Shown: piece after piece, positions 7,123-15,576 of the stretch
How positions within the stretch are numbered: the first letter of the stretch is position 1
Layout of the letters: each line of letters begins with the position of its first letter
Source of the DNA: Asanoa ferruginea
GTDB taxonomy: Bacteria > Actinomycetota > Actinomycetes > Mycobacteriales > Micromonosporaceae
Direction of reading: 5' to 3'
DNA: 64,000 bases
Assembly (NCBI RefSeq): GCF_003387075.1
Contig: NZ_QUMQ01000001.1
Span: forward strand, 6,882,001 to 6,946,000
Notes under the pieces: model-generated
Told to the model about the DNA's origin: nothing
Database searches by the model: none
The model's input: only the letters and a program-made list of their open reading frames with translations
Position numbers and translations under genes: made by a program

Positions 7123-10100
7123 ATGCCGGACATGCCCATTTTTTCCAGGCGCAGTTCCGTGCGAGGTGGCACGCGAACGCGCTGGCTCGCCAGACTCGGC
7201 GAGGGTCGGTTCAGCCGGCCGTCGGCGGCCTTGGCCGCCGTCACCGTCATGCTGGCCAGCGGTGTGCTGGCCGGAGTCTTGTCGGGCACCAGCCCGGCCG
7301 GAGCCGTAGCGCCGGCTCAGCTGCAGGCCCAGGTGCTCACCTGGACGGCCGCCGACAGCTTCCAGGCCTACGCGTCCGTGCCGACCACCGCCGTCGCGGG
7401 CCCCACCACCATCGTCTTCGAGAACAGCGCCGCGACCGGCAACACCACCGGGATGCAGCACACGCTGACCTTCGACACCGGTGACCCCCGCTACAACAAC
7501 GACGTCAACATCAACATCGTGGCCGACCCGTCGGACGGCAGCCAGGGCCGGCACACGGTCGACGTGGTGCTGACCCCGGGCACCTACCACTACTTCTGCT
7601 CGATCCCCGGGCACGGGCAGATGACCGGCCTGCTGGTGGTCACCGGCGGCGGCGGCGACACCACCGCGCCGACCGTGTCGGCGCAGGTCGCGGGGGAGCG
7701 CGACGGCAACGGCAACTACGTCGGCGCGGCGACGGTGACGGTCAACGCCAGCGACGCCGGCTCGGGCGTGGCCCGGGTGGAATACGCGCTCGACGACGGC
7801 CCGTTCGGCACCTACTCGGCGCCGGTCACTGTCAACAGCCCCGGCCAGCACACGGTGCGGTTCCGCGCGACCGACGAGGCCGGCAACACCTCGGAGATCG
7901 GGTCGACGCAGTTCACCGTGGTGCAGCCCAACGAGGACACCACCCCACCGACCGTGACCGCGGCCGTCGACGGTGACCAGGACGAGAACGGCGCCTACGT
8001 GGGCACCGCCACCGTCACGCTGACCGCCACCGACACCGGGTCCGGCGTCGCCACCGTCGAATACTCGCTCGACGGCGGTGCGTTCACGGCCTACACCGCG
8101 CCGGTCACGGTCAGCACCCCGGGCCAGCACACCGTGCAATACCGCGCCACCGACGAGGCCGGCAACACCGCCAGCCCGCAGTCGGTCGCGTTCGCGGTGG
8201 TCGACGCGCCCGACCCGGACAACACCGCGCCCGAGGTGACCGCCACGGTCGCCGGCGAGCGCAACGACGAGGGCGCCTATGTCGGCACCGCGACGGTCAC
8301 CGTCGCCGCCACCGACGCGGGCTCCGGCGTGGCCACGGTCGAATACTCGCTCGACGGCGCGCCCTACGCGGCCTACACCGCGCCGGTCGCGGTCAACCAG
8401 CCGGGTGCGCACACGCTCAGCGCCCGCGCCACCGACGAGGCCGGCAACACCTCCACGCCGGAGACGGTCACCTTCACCGTCGCGGACACCACCGGCGCGG
8501 ACACCACCGCGCCGACCGTCAGCGCCGCGGTCACCGGTGACCAGAACGAGAGCGGCGCCTACGTGGGCAGCGCGACCGTCACCGTCACCGCCACCGACGC
8601 GGAGTCCGGTGTGGACACCGTGGAATACGCGGTCGACGGCGGCGCCTACGCGGCCTACACCGGGCCGGTCACGGTCAACCAGGTCGGGGCACACAGCGTG
8701 AGCTACCGGGCGACCGACCACGCCGGCAACACCTCGACGCCGCAGACGGCCACGTTCACGGTCGTCGACGCGCCCAACCCCGACAACACCCCGCCGGCGG
8801 CGACCGCCACGGTGACCGGCACCCGCAACACCGCCGGCGCCTACGTCGGCGCGGCCACGGTGACGATCGCGGCCACCGACGCGGGCTCCGGTGTGGACAG
8901 TGTCGAATACTCGCTCGACGGCGCTCCCTACGCGGCCTACACCGCGCCGGTCACCGTCAACCAGATCGGCGCCCACAGCGTGAGCTACCGGGCGACCGAC
9001 CGGGCCGGCAACACCTCGACGCCGCAGACGGCGACGTTCACGGTGGTCGCGGTGCCCAACCCGGACACCACCGCGCCGGTCGTCAACGCGGCCCTCGCCG
9101 GTCAGCTCGACGGCAGTTGGTCCTACATCGGCAGCGCGACCGTCACGCTGACCGCCACCGACACCGAGTCCGGCGTGCTGCGGGTCGAATACGCCCTGGA
9201 CGGGCGCGGCTACCTGGTCTACACCGGGCCGGTCACGGTCAACACCCCGGGCGCGCACACCTTCAGCTACCGGGCCACCGACCGGGCCGGCAACGTCTCC
9301 AGCACCGCGTCGACCACGTTCACCGTGGTCGAGAGCGGCCCGCCGGCGCCGACCTGCACGGTCGCCGACAACCGCACCACGGTCTGGATGGGCACCCACA
9401 ACAGCGGCGTCGCCAACCGGGTCGTCGAGCGCGGTTGCAGCATCAACGACCTCGTGCTCGACGAGTCGCCGTGGGCCAGCACCGCGGAGTTCGTCGCGCA
9501 CGTCACCGAGGTCGCCGACCGGCTGCACAGCCGCGGCTTCATCCCGCTCAAGGACCGCAACGGCCTGGTCCGGGGTGCCCGGGAGAGCAACGTCGGCAAG
9601 TCCGAGGCGGTGCAGGGCTACACGCCGCTGCTGGACACCAAGGCCGCGTCGTTCAAGCTCTGGGAGCAGGTCGGCGCCGGCGGTTTCCGCCGCAACGCCG
9701 ACGGCTCGATCTCCAGCAAGCCGGTCGACGGCCTGGGCATGCTCTGGTTCCCGGTCCGCACCTACGGCGACTTCTCGCTCAAGTTGCAGTGGCGCGACGA
9801 CGCACCCGGTGAGGGGCGCGCCAACAGCGGCGTCTTCGTCCGCTTCCCGCAGGTGCACCAGCACCCGCAGGAGCCACGGCCGGAGTGGGTGGCCATCAAA
9901 TACGGCCACGAGCTGCAGATCTTCGACAGCCCGACGGGCGATCAATACAAGAGCGGCTCGGTGTACGGGTTCGACCAGGTCAACCTGGCCGACGCGGGGG
10001 TGACCGCCAAGGGCACCTGGAACGACTACGAGATCCGGGTCGTCGGGCAGCACTACTCGATCTTCCGCAACGGCAAGCTGATCAACCAGTTCACCAACGG

Positions 10101-10248
10101 TCCGGGCCAGCTCTTCAACCCACCACGGGCGGACGACCCGGGCACCGACGGGCGGCAGAACGCCGAGGGCTACATCGGCCTCCAGAACCACAGCGCGGCC
10201 GACGCTGTCAGCTTCCGCAACGTCCGCATCGCACCGCTGACCCCGTAG
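7123..10248 (+). CDS. Secreted cupredoxin / Ig-like repeat / DUF1080 protein
   Basis: A protein of about 1041 residues. The N-terminus has an Arg-rich leader and hydrophobic core (AALAAVTVMLASGVLAGVLS). A plastocyanin-like domain follows (residues ~65-175) with copper ligands visible as His in MQHTL and Cys/His/Met in YFCSIPGHGQM. Six repeats of 93-94 residues (179-~740) each start D(T/N)T(A/P)P and contain SLDG...YTAPVTV and RATDEAGNTS; they resemble Ig-like or OmpL47-type modules. After a Cys-containing linker module comes a DUF1080/3-keto-disaccharide hydrolase domain (~815-1041; WNDYEIRVVGQHYSIFRNGK). ATG 7123 follows GGAAG closely; ATG 7132 is also possible. It heads the secreted cluster. 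Confidence 0.85.
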   Translation: MPDMPIFSRRSSVRGGTRTRWLARLGEGRFSRPSAALAAVTVMLASGVLAGVLSGTSPAGAVAPAQLQAQVLTWTAADSFQAYASVPTTAVAGPTTIVFENSAATGNTTGMQHTLTFDTGDPRYNNDVNINIVADPSDGSQGRHTVDVVLTPGTYHYFCSIPGHGQMTGLLVVTGGGGDTTAPTVSAQVAGERDGNGNYVGAATVTVNASDAGSGVARVEYALDDGPFGTYSAPVTVNSPGQHTVRFRATDEAGNTSEIGSTQFTVVQPNEDTTPPTVTAAVDGDQDENGAYVGTATVTLTATDTGSGVATVEYSLDGGAFTAYTAPVTVSTPGQHTVQYRATDEAGNTASPQSVAFAVVDAPDPDNTAPEVTATVAGERNDEGAYVGTATVTVAATDAGSGVATVEYSLDGAPYAAYTAPVAVNQPGAHTLSARATDEAGNTSTPETVTFTVADTTGADTTAPTVSAAVTGDQNESGAYVGSATVTVTATDAESGVDTVEYAVDGGAYAAYTGPVTVNQVGAHSVSYRATDHAGNTSTPQTATFTVVDAPNPDNTPPAATATVTGTRNTAGAYVGAATVTIAATDAGSGVDSVEYSLDGAPYAAYTAPVTVNQIGAHSVSYRATDRAGNTSTPQTATFTVVAVPNPDTTAPVVNAALAGQLDGSWSYIGSATVTLTATDTESGVLRVEYALDGRGYLVYTGPVTVNTPGAHTFSYRATDRAGNVSSTASTTFTVVESGPPAPTCTVADNRTTVWMGTHNSGVANRVVERGCSINDLVLDESPWASTAEFVAHVTEVADRLHSRGFIPLKDRNGLVRGARESNVGKSEAVQGYTPLLDTKAASFKLWEQVGAGGFRRNADGSISSKPVDGLGMLWFPVRTYGDFSLKLQWRDDAPGEGRANSGVFVRFPQVHQHPQEPRPEWVAIKYGHELQIFDSPTGDQYKSGSVYGFDQVNLADAGVTAKGTWNDYEIRVVGQHYSIFRNGKLINQFTNGPGQLFNPPRADDPGTDGRQNAEGYIGLQNHSAADAVSFRNVRIAPLTP
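7657..9340 (+). repeat. Six in-frame 279-282-bp repeats
   Basis: Repeat units begin at 7657, 7936, 8218, 8500, 8782 and 9064. The spacing is 279 bp once and 282 bp thereafter, so the reading frame is kept. The units are very similar at DNA level and encode the Ig-like spacer between the cupredoxin and the C-terminal module. Confidence 0.9.
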
Positions 10249-10264
10249 GCAAAGGACAAGACCA

Positions 10265-11452
10265 GTGGAGAAGGAAACCTCACGCCTGGGTACGGTCGGC
10301 GGTCCGCGGCTGATGGCCGTCGCGATCCTCGCCGTGACCCTGGTCGGCGCGGGGGTCCTCCGGTTCGGCGGCCTGACGGCCGCCGGGCCGGGGGCGCCCG
10401 CCGCGGTCCCCGCCGTCAACACCCAGCAGCAGGCCGAACTCGCGGCGCTGGCGCCGGGCGACCGCCCCGACGGCTGCATCCAACCCGACCGCCGCATCCA
10501 GCTCTACGCGGTCGAGTTGCCCCGTGACAACAACCAGATCCGGCTCGGCTACGGCCTGACGCCGGAGACCGCCTCGTACCCCGGACCGTTGATCGAGATG
10601 ATCGAGGGTGAGTGCCTGGCGATCACCCTGCACAACGACGTCCCGGCGGCGACCCTGGAAGCGCTCCGCCAGGACCCCAACCACCCGCTCGGGGTGTCGC
10701 TGCACACCCATGGCGTCAAATACACGCCGGCCTCCGACGGCACCATCCACACCGACTCGTGGGTGCCGCCGGGCGGCCAGCGCACCTACATCTGGTTCGC
10801 GAAGCCGCGTGGTGCCGGATCGCAGGGCACGGCCGGCTACTGGTGGTACCACGACCACATGGTCGGTGGTCCACATGGGACCCGCGGCCAGGGCACCGGA
10901 CTGTTCGGCGGGCTCGTCGTGCGCCGGCAGGGCGACATCCGGCCCAACCGCACCTACGTGACCGCGTTCGGTGACCTCCAGTCGATCAACCTGAAGCGCG
11001 GCGCCGCGACCGACACCTGCGACCCGGCCAACCCGGTGCCCGGCCCGACCTGCCTGATCGCCAAGCCCGGCGAGCGGGTCGAGTTCCTGGTCATCGGCAT
11101 GGGCAACGACATGCACACCTTCCACCTGCACGGGCACTCCTGGTCGGACAGCCGCACCGGGATGCTCGACGGCACCAACAAGGCCCTGGCCGACGCGGTG
11201 CCGGTCATCGACAACAAGGCCCTCGGGCCCGGCGACTCGTTCGGTGTGACGGTGGTCGCCGGTGACTCGGTCGGCGCCGGCAACTGGATGCTGCACTGCC
11301 ACATGCAGTTCCACTCCGACCAGGGCATGGCGACGATGCTGCACGTCCTCCAGCCGGACGGCACGCTCGCGCCGCACAGCGCCGACCACGCGCCGGCCGC
11401 GGCCTCCGACGCCACGGCCGCGCACGCCGGGCACGAGGGGGCCCACCAGTGA
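10265..11452 (+). CDS. Two-domain multicopper oxidase, copy 1
   Basis: A 395-residue oxidase with an N-terminal membrane or signal helix (LMAVAILAVTLVGAGVLRF). Copper motifs, in order: HTHG (147-150), YHDH (195-198), TFHLHGHSW (285-293) and HCHMQFHSDQGM (344-355). The type 1 copper Cys is 345, with His350 and Met355, so T1 copper is in the second domain as in small laccases. Family members couple substrate oxidation to reduction of O2. The tail is rich in His and Ala (HAGHEGAHQ). GTG 10265 lies after AAAGGACAAG. It sits 16 bp after the cupredoxin gene and close to the ThuA gene, so one operon is likely. A close paralogue starts at 15577. Confidence 0.9.
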   Translation: MEKETSRLGTVGGPRLMAVAILAVTLVGAGVLRFGGLTAAGPGAPAAVPAVNTQQQAELAALAPGDRPDGCIQPDRRIQLYAVELPRDNNQIRLGYGLTPETASYPGPLIEMIEGECLAITLHNDVPAATLEALRQDPNHPLGVSLHTHGVKYTPASDGTIHTDSWVPPGGQRTYIWFAKPRGAGSQGTAGYWWYHDHMVGGPHGTRGQGTGLFGGLVVRRQGDIRPNRTYVTAFGDLQSINLKRGAATDTCDPANPVPGPTCLIAKPGERVEFLVIGMGNDMHTFHLHGHSWSDSRTGMLDGTNKALADAVPVIDNKALGPGDSFGVTVVAGDSVGAGNWMLHCHMQFHSDQGMATMLHVLQPDGTLAPHSADHAPAAASDATAAHAGHEGAHQ

Positions 11453-11475
11453 CCATCCGATCCCCGCAGCATCCC

Positions 11476-11482
11476 GAAGGAG
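11476..11482 (+). promoter_or_regulatory. Ribosome binding site choosing ATG 11488
   Basis: GAAGGAG ends 5 nt before ATG 11488, close to an ideal spacing. This favours ATG 11488 over the GTG at 11449 that overlaps the stop of the upstream oxidase gene. Confidence 0.65.
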
Positions 11483-11487
11483 CAGGA

Positions 11488-14400
11488 ATGGCCCACCGAA
11501 AGCGGCGCCGGGTCGCCGCAACGGCGCTACGCCGCGCGTTCGCGCTGGTGTCGGCGGCCGTGCTGACGCTCGGCATCTTGTCCGGGCCGGCATCCGCACC
11601 GGCCGCCGCCGCGGTGGCGCCGACCTGGGGTGCCAACGCCGTCAACGTGTTGGTCTTCCACGGCCCGACCGACCAGCAGGACGACCCGGTCGCCAAGGCG
11701 GTCGCCGCGGTGCGCAAGCTCGGCACCGACAACGGCTTCACCGTCAAGGTGTCCAGTGACCCGACCGTGTTCACCGCCGACAACCTCGCCAAATATCGCG
11801 GCGTCGTGTTCCTGTCCGCCAACGGCGTCACGCTCAACGACGCGCAGGAGGCGGCTTTCCAGGCGTACGTCAAGGGTGGCGGCGGTTTCGTCGGCGTCCA
11901 CGACGCGGCCCGCGCGCAGCCCGGCTCCGAGTGGTTCACCGGGCTGATCGGCACCCGGCCGGCACCGAGCCTGCCCAACGCCGAGAAGGTCGTCGAGCGC
12001 GCGGCGAGCGGTGAGAACGCGCCCAACGAGGGCATCGCTCAGCTCTTCGACGGCTCGACCGGCACCAAGTGGCTGGTGCGCACCAACACCGGCTGGGCGC
12101 AGGGCAAGCTGGCCTCCCCGACCGTGGTCAACCGCTACGCGCTCACCTCGGCCAACGACTTCCCCGGCCGCGACCCGAAGAACTGGAAGCTACAGGGCTC
12201 CAACGACGGGCAGAGCTGGACCGACCTGGACACCCGGACCAACGAGGTGTTCCCGCAACGGTTCCAGACCCGGCAGTTCTCGTTCACCAACACCACCGCC
12301 TACCAGTACTACCGGCTGGACATCTCGGCCAACAGCGGTGAGCCGCTGATCCAGCTCGCCGAGCTGTGGCTGATCGGCCCCGACGCCGGGCCGCCGCCGG
12401 AGAGCAACGTGCAGCAGGCGACGGTCAGCGTGACCGACCGCCAGCACCCGGCCAACAAGGGCCTGCCGCTGACCTGGACCCGCTCGGACCAGTGGATCAA
12501 CTGGGACCCGAACCCGACCGGCAACGTGCAGACCATCGCCCAGGTCCAGGAGAACACCTACAACGCCGGGCTCAGCGGCAACGGTGCCTTCCACCCGATC
12601 TCCTGGTGCCGCGACTACGACGGCGGCCGCTCCTTCTACACCGGCATGGGGCGCACCGACGCGAGCTACACCACCGACACCAGGTTCCTCGGCCACCTGC
12701 TCGGCGCGATCCAGTGGACCACCGGCCTGGTGCGCGGTGACTGCCAGGCGACCATCGCGTCCAACTACAAGGTGGAACGGCTGACCGCGGCCAACCAGCC
12801 CGGCCAGCTCGACCAGATCGGCGAGCCGCACGGCCTGACCATCGCGCCGGACGGCACCGTCTTCTACATCGGCAAGGCGGCCTGCCCGACCGGGCCCGTC
12901 GTCGACTGGAACAACCCCAACGTGGGGCTCGGCTGCGGCACGATCCACTCCTGGGATCCGCGTACCAAACAGGTCAAGCTCCTCACCACGCTCAAGGTGA
13001 TGGGCAACCGGGGCAGTGGCAGCGAGTTGGTCAAGAACGAGGAAGGTCTGGTCGGCATCACGCTCGACCCGAACTTCGCCGACAACGGCTGGTTCTACGT
13101 GTTCTGGATGCCGCACGAGTCGATCGACCGGGAGAAGCGGGTCGGCCAGCGGACGGTGTCCCGGTTCACCTACGACAAGGCGACCCAGAGCATCGACCAG
13201 GCCACCCGCAAGGACCTGCTGCACTGGGACACCCAGATCCACAGCTGCTGCCACGCCGGCGGCGGCATGACCTTCGACGAGTCCGGCAACCTGTTCATCG
13301 GTTCCGGTGACAACAACTCGTCCGGCGGCTCCGACGGCTACTCGGGCAACAACTGGACCGAGGAGTTCGCCGGCCTGTCGTTCCAGGACGCGCGGCGCAC
13401 CGCCGGCAACACCAACAACCTCAACGGCAAGATCCTGCGGATCCACCCGGAGGCCGACGGCACCTACTCGATCCCCGACGGCAACCTGTTCACCGGCCAG
13501 GAGGGCGGTGGCGGCAAGGCCCGCCCGGAGATCTACGTGATGGGCGTGCGCAACATCGCCCGGATCGCCTGGGACAAGGCCAACCACTGGCTGACCGCCG
13601 CGTGGGTCGGCCCCGACGCCGGCGCACCGAGCCCGGAACTGGGGCCGGCGAAGTACGAGACCGCGACGATCATCACTCAGCCCGGCAACCACGGCTGGCC
13701 CTACTGCATGGGCAACCGGCAGCCCTACCGCGACCGCAGCACGACCGACGCGAGCGTGCTGACCGGCTGGTATGACTGCGACAACCCGAAGAACGAGTCG
13801 CCCCGCAACACCGGTCTGGTCAACCTCCCGCCGGTCCGCGACAACATGATCTGGTATTCGCCGCAGGGCGGTGGCCCGGTCTTCCCGAAGCGGACCGACG
13901 GCAGCGGCCTGCCGACCTACGTGCAGTCGGAGACCACCTACACCCAGCCCTACCTGAGTGGCGGCGGCCAGGCCATCATGGACGGCCCGACCTACCACCG
14001 CTCGCAGGTCGACGTGAACAGCGGCGTCGCCTGGCCGGCCTACTGGGAGAACAAGTGGTTCATCGGTGACGAGTCCAACGGCAACAACCGGGTCGCCATC
14101 CAGGTGAACCCCGACACCGCCACCTCGGCCGGCGCGCCCGCGTTCGCCGAGGACCTGCGCCGGATCATCCCGCCGGGCAGCAACGGCACCACCCAGCTCC
14201 AGTCGTGGATGGACGCCAAGTTCGGCCCGGACGGCGCGCTCTACATGCTCGACTATGGCGGCGGCTTCTTCACCCTGCACGGCAACCAGAAGCTGATCCG
14301 GATCACCTACCAGGGTGGCCAGGCGACCCCGAACCCCGCCTCGGCCACGGCGATCTCGGCGACCCCGAGCACGCCCCGGACCATCGCCTTCTCCAGCAAC

Positions 14401-15474
14401 CGGGTCGGCGGCGTCGCCTGGGAGTGGGACTTCGGCGACGGCACCAAGGGCTCCACCGCACCGCACCCCAACCACACCTACAAGCGCTACGGCACCTTCC
14501 AGGCCAAGCTGAAGGTGACCTACGCCGACGGTGAGGTCGTCACGGCGACGATCCCGGTCACCGCGGGCTGCGTCGCACCCGACGCCCGGCCGACGGTCTA
14601 CATGCTGGAGACCGACACCGAGGTGGCCAACCGGCAGGTCGGCGGCGGCTGCACGATCAACGACCTGATCGACGACGAGACGACCTGGCCCAACCGGGGC
14701 GCGTTCGCCGACCACCTCGAGACGGTCATCGCCGAGTTGACGGCGTCGCACGTCGTCGACACCAAGGAGGCCAACACGCTCCGGCGGGTCGGCACCCAGT
14801 CGCCGATCGGCGCCACCAACGGCTACCAGACCCTGTTCAACGGCACGGCTTACTCGTTGGCCGGCTGGCGGCAGGCGCCCAGCGGTGGGTTCGGCCTGCG
14901 ACCGGACGGCTCGATCCGCAGCACCGGCGGGCTCGGCATGCTGTGGTACGCGGACCAGCAGTTCGCGGACTACTCCATCCGGCTCCAGTTCAAGGACATC
15001 GCGCCGGAGGGCTTCCGGGCCAACGGCGGTGTGTTCGTCAGGTTCCCGGACCCGCGTACCCCGCTGGAGCAGCGGCCGCCGGGAAGCTGCGGCACGGTCG
15101 GGTCGGCACGGTCGTCGCAGGCCTGGGTAGCGATCTACTGTGGACACGAGATCCAGATCTATGACGGTGAGACGGGCGAGCCGCAGAAGACCGGCTCGGT
15201 CTACAACTTCGACCCGAACACGCTGGCCCAGGCCGGCGCGACGCCGAAGAACGTGTGGAACGACTACGAGATCCGCGTGGTCGGCCAGCATTTCACGATG
15301 ATCCGCAACGGCGTGGTGATCAACGAGTTCGACAACACGCCGGGCAAGGCGTCGTCTCGCGCGGGTGACCCGCCGACCGACCTGCGCCAGTTCATCAGCG
15401 GTTACATCGGTCTACAGAACCACAGCAACAACGACCTGATCGAAATTCGCAACGTGCGGGTGCGCACCTACTGA
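11488..15474 (+). CDS. Giant secreted ThuA / discoidin / GSDH / PKD / DUF1080 protein
   Basis: A protein of about 1328 residues. Domains, approximate: signal peptide (1-45); ThuA-like domain, first half (~50-155; VNVLVFHGPTD, GGGGFVGVHDAA); an inserted F5/8-type C (discoidin) domain (~165-305; LFDGSTGTKWLV, WKLQGSNDGQSW, YYRLDIS, AELWLIG); ThuA second half (~310-420; PISWCRDYDGGRSFYTGMG); a glucose/sorbosone-dehydrogenase-like propeller (~430-950; GEPHGLTIAPDG, GEEGLVGI-like EEGLVGITLDPNF, CCHAGGGMTFD); PKD (~955-1030; WEWDFGDGT); a Cys-containing linker; and DUF1080 (~1115-1328). I chose ATG 11488 because GAAGGAG precedes it by 5 nt; GTG 11449 is possible. The likely role is oxidative attack on extracellular glycosides. 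Confidence 0.85.
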   Translation: MAHRKRRRVAATALRRAFALVSAAVLTLGILSGPASAPAAAAVAPTWGANAVNVLVFHGPTDQQDDPVAKAVAAVRKLGTDNGFTVKVSSDPTVFTADNLAKYRGVVFLSANGVTLNDAQEAAFQAYVKGGGGFVGVHDAARAQPGSEWFTGLIGTRPAPSLPNAEKVVERAASGENAPNEGIAQLFDGSTGTKWLVRTNTGWAQGKLASPTVVNRYALTSANDFPGRDPKNWKLQGSNDGQSWTDLDTRTNEVFPQRFQTRQFSFTNTTAYQYYRLDISANSGEPLIQLAELWLIGPDAGPPPESNVQQATVSVTDRQHPANKGLPLTWTRSDQWINWDPNPTGNVQTIAQVQENTYNAGLSGNGAFHPISWCRDYDGGRSFYTGMGRTDASYTTDTRFLGHLLGAIQWTTGLVRGDCQATIASNYKVERLTAANQPGQLDQIGEPHGLTIAPDGTVFYIGKAACPTGPVVDWNNPNVGLGCGTIHSWDPRTKQVKLLTTLKVMGNRGSGSELVKNEEGLVGITLDPNFADNGWFYVFWMPHESIDREKRVGQRTVSRFTYDKATQSIDQATRKDLLHWDTQIHSCCHAGGGMTFDESGNLFIGSGDNNSSGGSDGYSGNNWTEEFAGLSFQDARRTAGNTNNLNGKILRIHPEADGTYSIPDGNLFTGQEGGGGKARPEIYVMGVRNIARIAWDKANHWLTAAWVGPDAGAPSPELGPAKYETATIITQPGNHGWPYCMGNRQPYRDRSTTDASVLTGWYDCDNPKNESPRNTGLVNLPPVRDNMIWYSPQGGGPVFPKRTDGSGLPTYVQSETTYTQPYLSGGGQAIMDGPTYHRSQVDVNSGVAWPAYWENKWFIGDESNGNNRVAIQVNPDTATSAGAPAFAEDLRRIIPPGSNGTTQLQSWMDAKFGPDGALYMLDYGGGFFTLHGNQKLIRITYQGGQATPNPASATAISATPSTPRTIAFSSNRVGGVAWEWDFGDGTKGSTAPHPNHTYKRYGTFQAKLKVTYADGEVVTATIPVTAGCVAPDARPTVYMLETDTEVANRQVGGGCTINDLIDDETTWPNRGAFADHLETVIAELTASHVVDTKEANTLRRVGTQSPIGATNGYQTLFNGTAYSLAGWRQAPSGGFGLRPDGSIRSTGGLGMLWYADQQFADYSIRLQFKDIAPEGFRANGGVFVRFPDPRTPLEQRPPGSCGTVGSARSSQAWVAIYCGHEIQIYDGETGEPQKTGSVYNFDPNTLAQAGATPKNVWNDYEIRVVGQHFTMIRNGVVINEFDNTPGKASSRAGDPPTDLRQFISGYIGLQNHSNNDLIEIRNVRVRTY

Positions 15475-15486
15475 TCCAACCTTGGT

Positions 15487-15518
15487 GACCGGGTACGGGT
15501 ATCCACCCGTACCCGGTC
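15487..15518. terminator. Perfect 14-bp hairpin after the ThuA/GSDH gene
   Basis: GACCGGGTACGGGT pairs exactly with ACCCGTACCCGGTC around a 4-nt ATCC loop, 12 bp past the stop codon at 15474. There is no T-tract. The position suggests a terminator that ends the operon before the second oxidase, which has its own promoter-like sequence. Confidence 0.7.
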
Positions 15519-15543
15519 ATTGTGGGTTATCGGCGCGGCTCCG

Positions 15544-15571
15544 TTGCTGGTCCTTGCCGCCGTCGTAGGCT
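15544..15571 (+). promoter_or_regulatory. Candidate promoter for second multicopper oxidase
   Basis: TTGCTG (15544-15549), a 16-bp spacer and TAGGCT (15566-15571) lie 5 nt before GTG 15577. This layout fits a sigma-70-type promoter giving a leaderless mRNA. It follows the hairpin at 15487-15518, so the gene may be transcribed on its own. Confidence 0.5.
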
Positions 15572-15576
15572 CGGAC

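Noticed and set aside
6979-10497. A very long open frame (1172 codons) on the minus strand opposite the cupredoxin protein
   Set aside because: It is antisense to a well-supported repeat protein, is Arg/Gly/Val-biased with no known domain, and arises from the strong codon bias of the plus-strand gene.
12190-15291. A 1033-codon open frame on the minus strand
   Set aside because: It is a shadow of the ThuA/GSDH/DUF1080 gene in a GC-rich genome; no motif or start signal was found.
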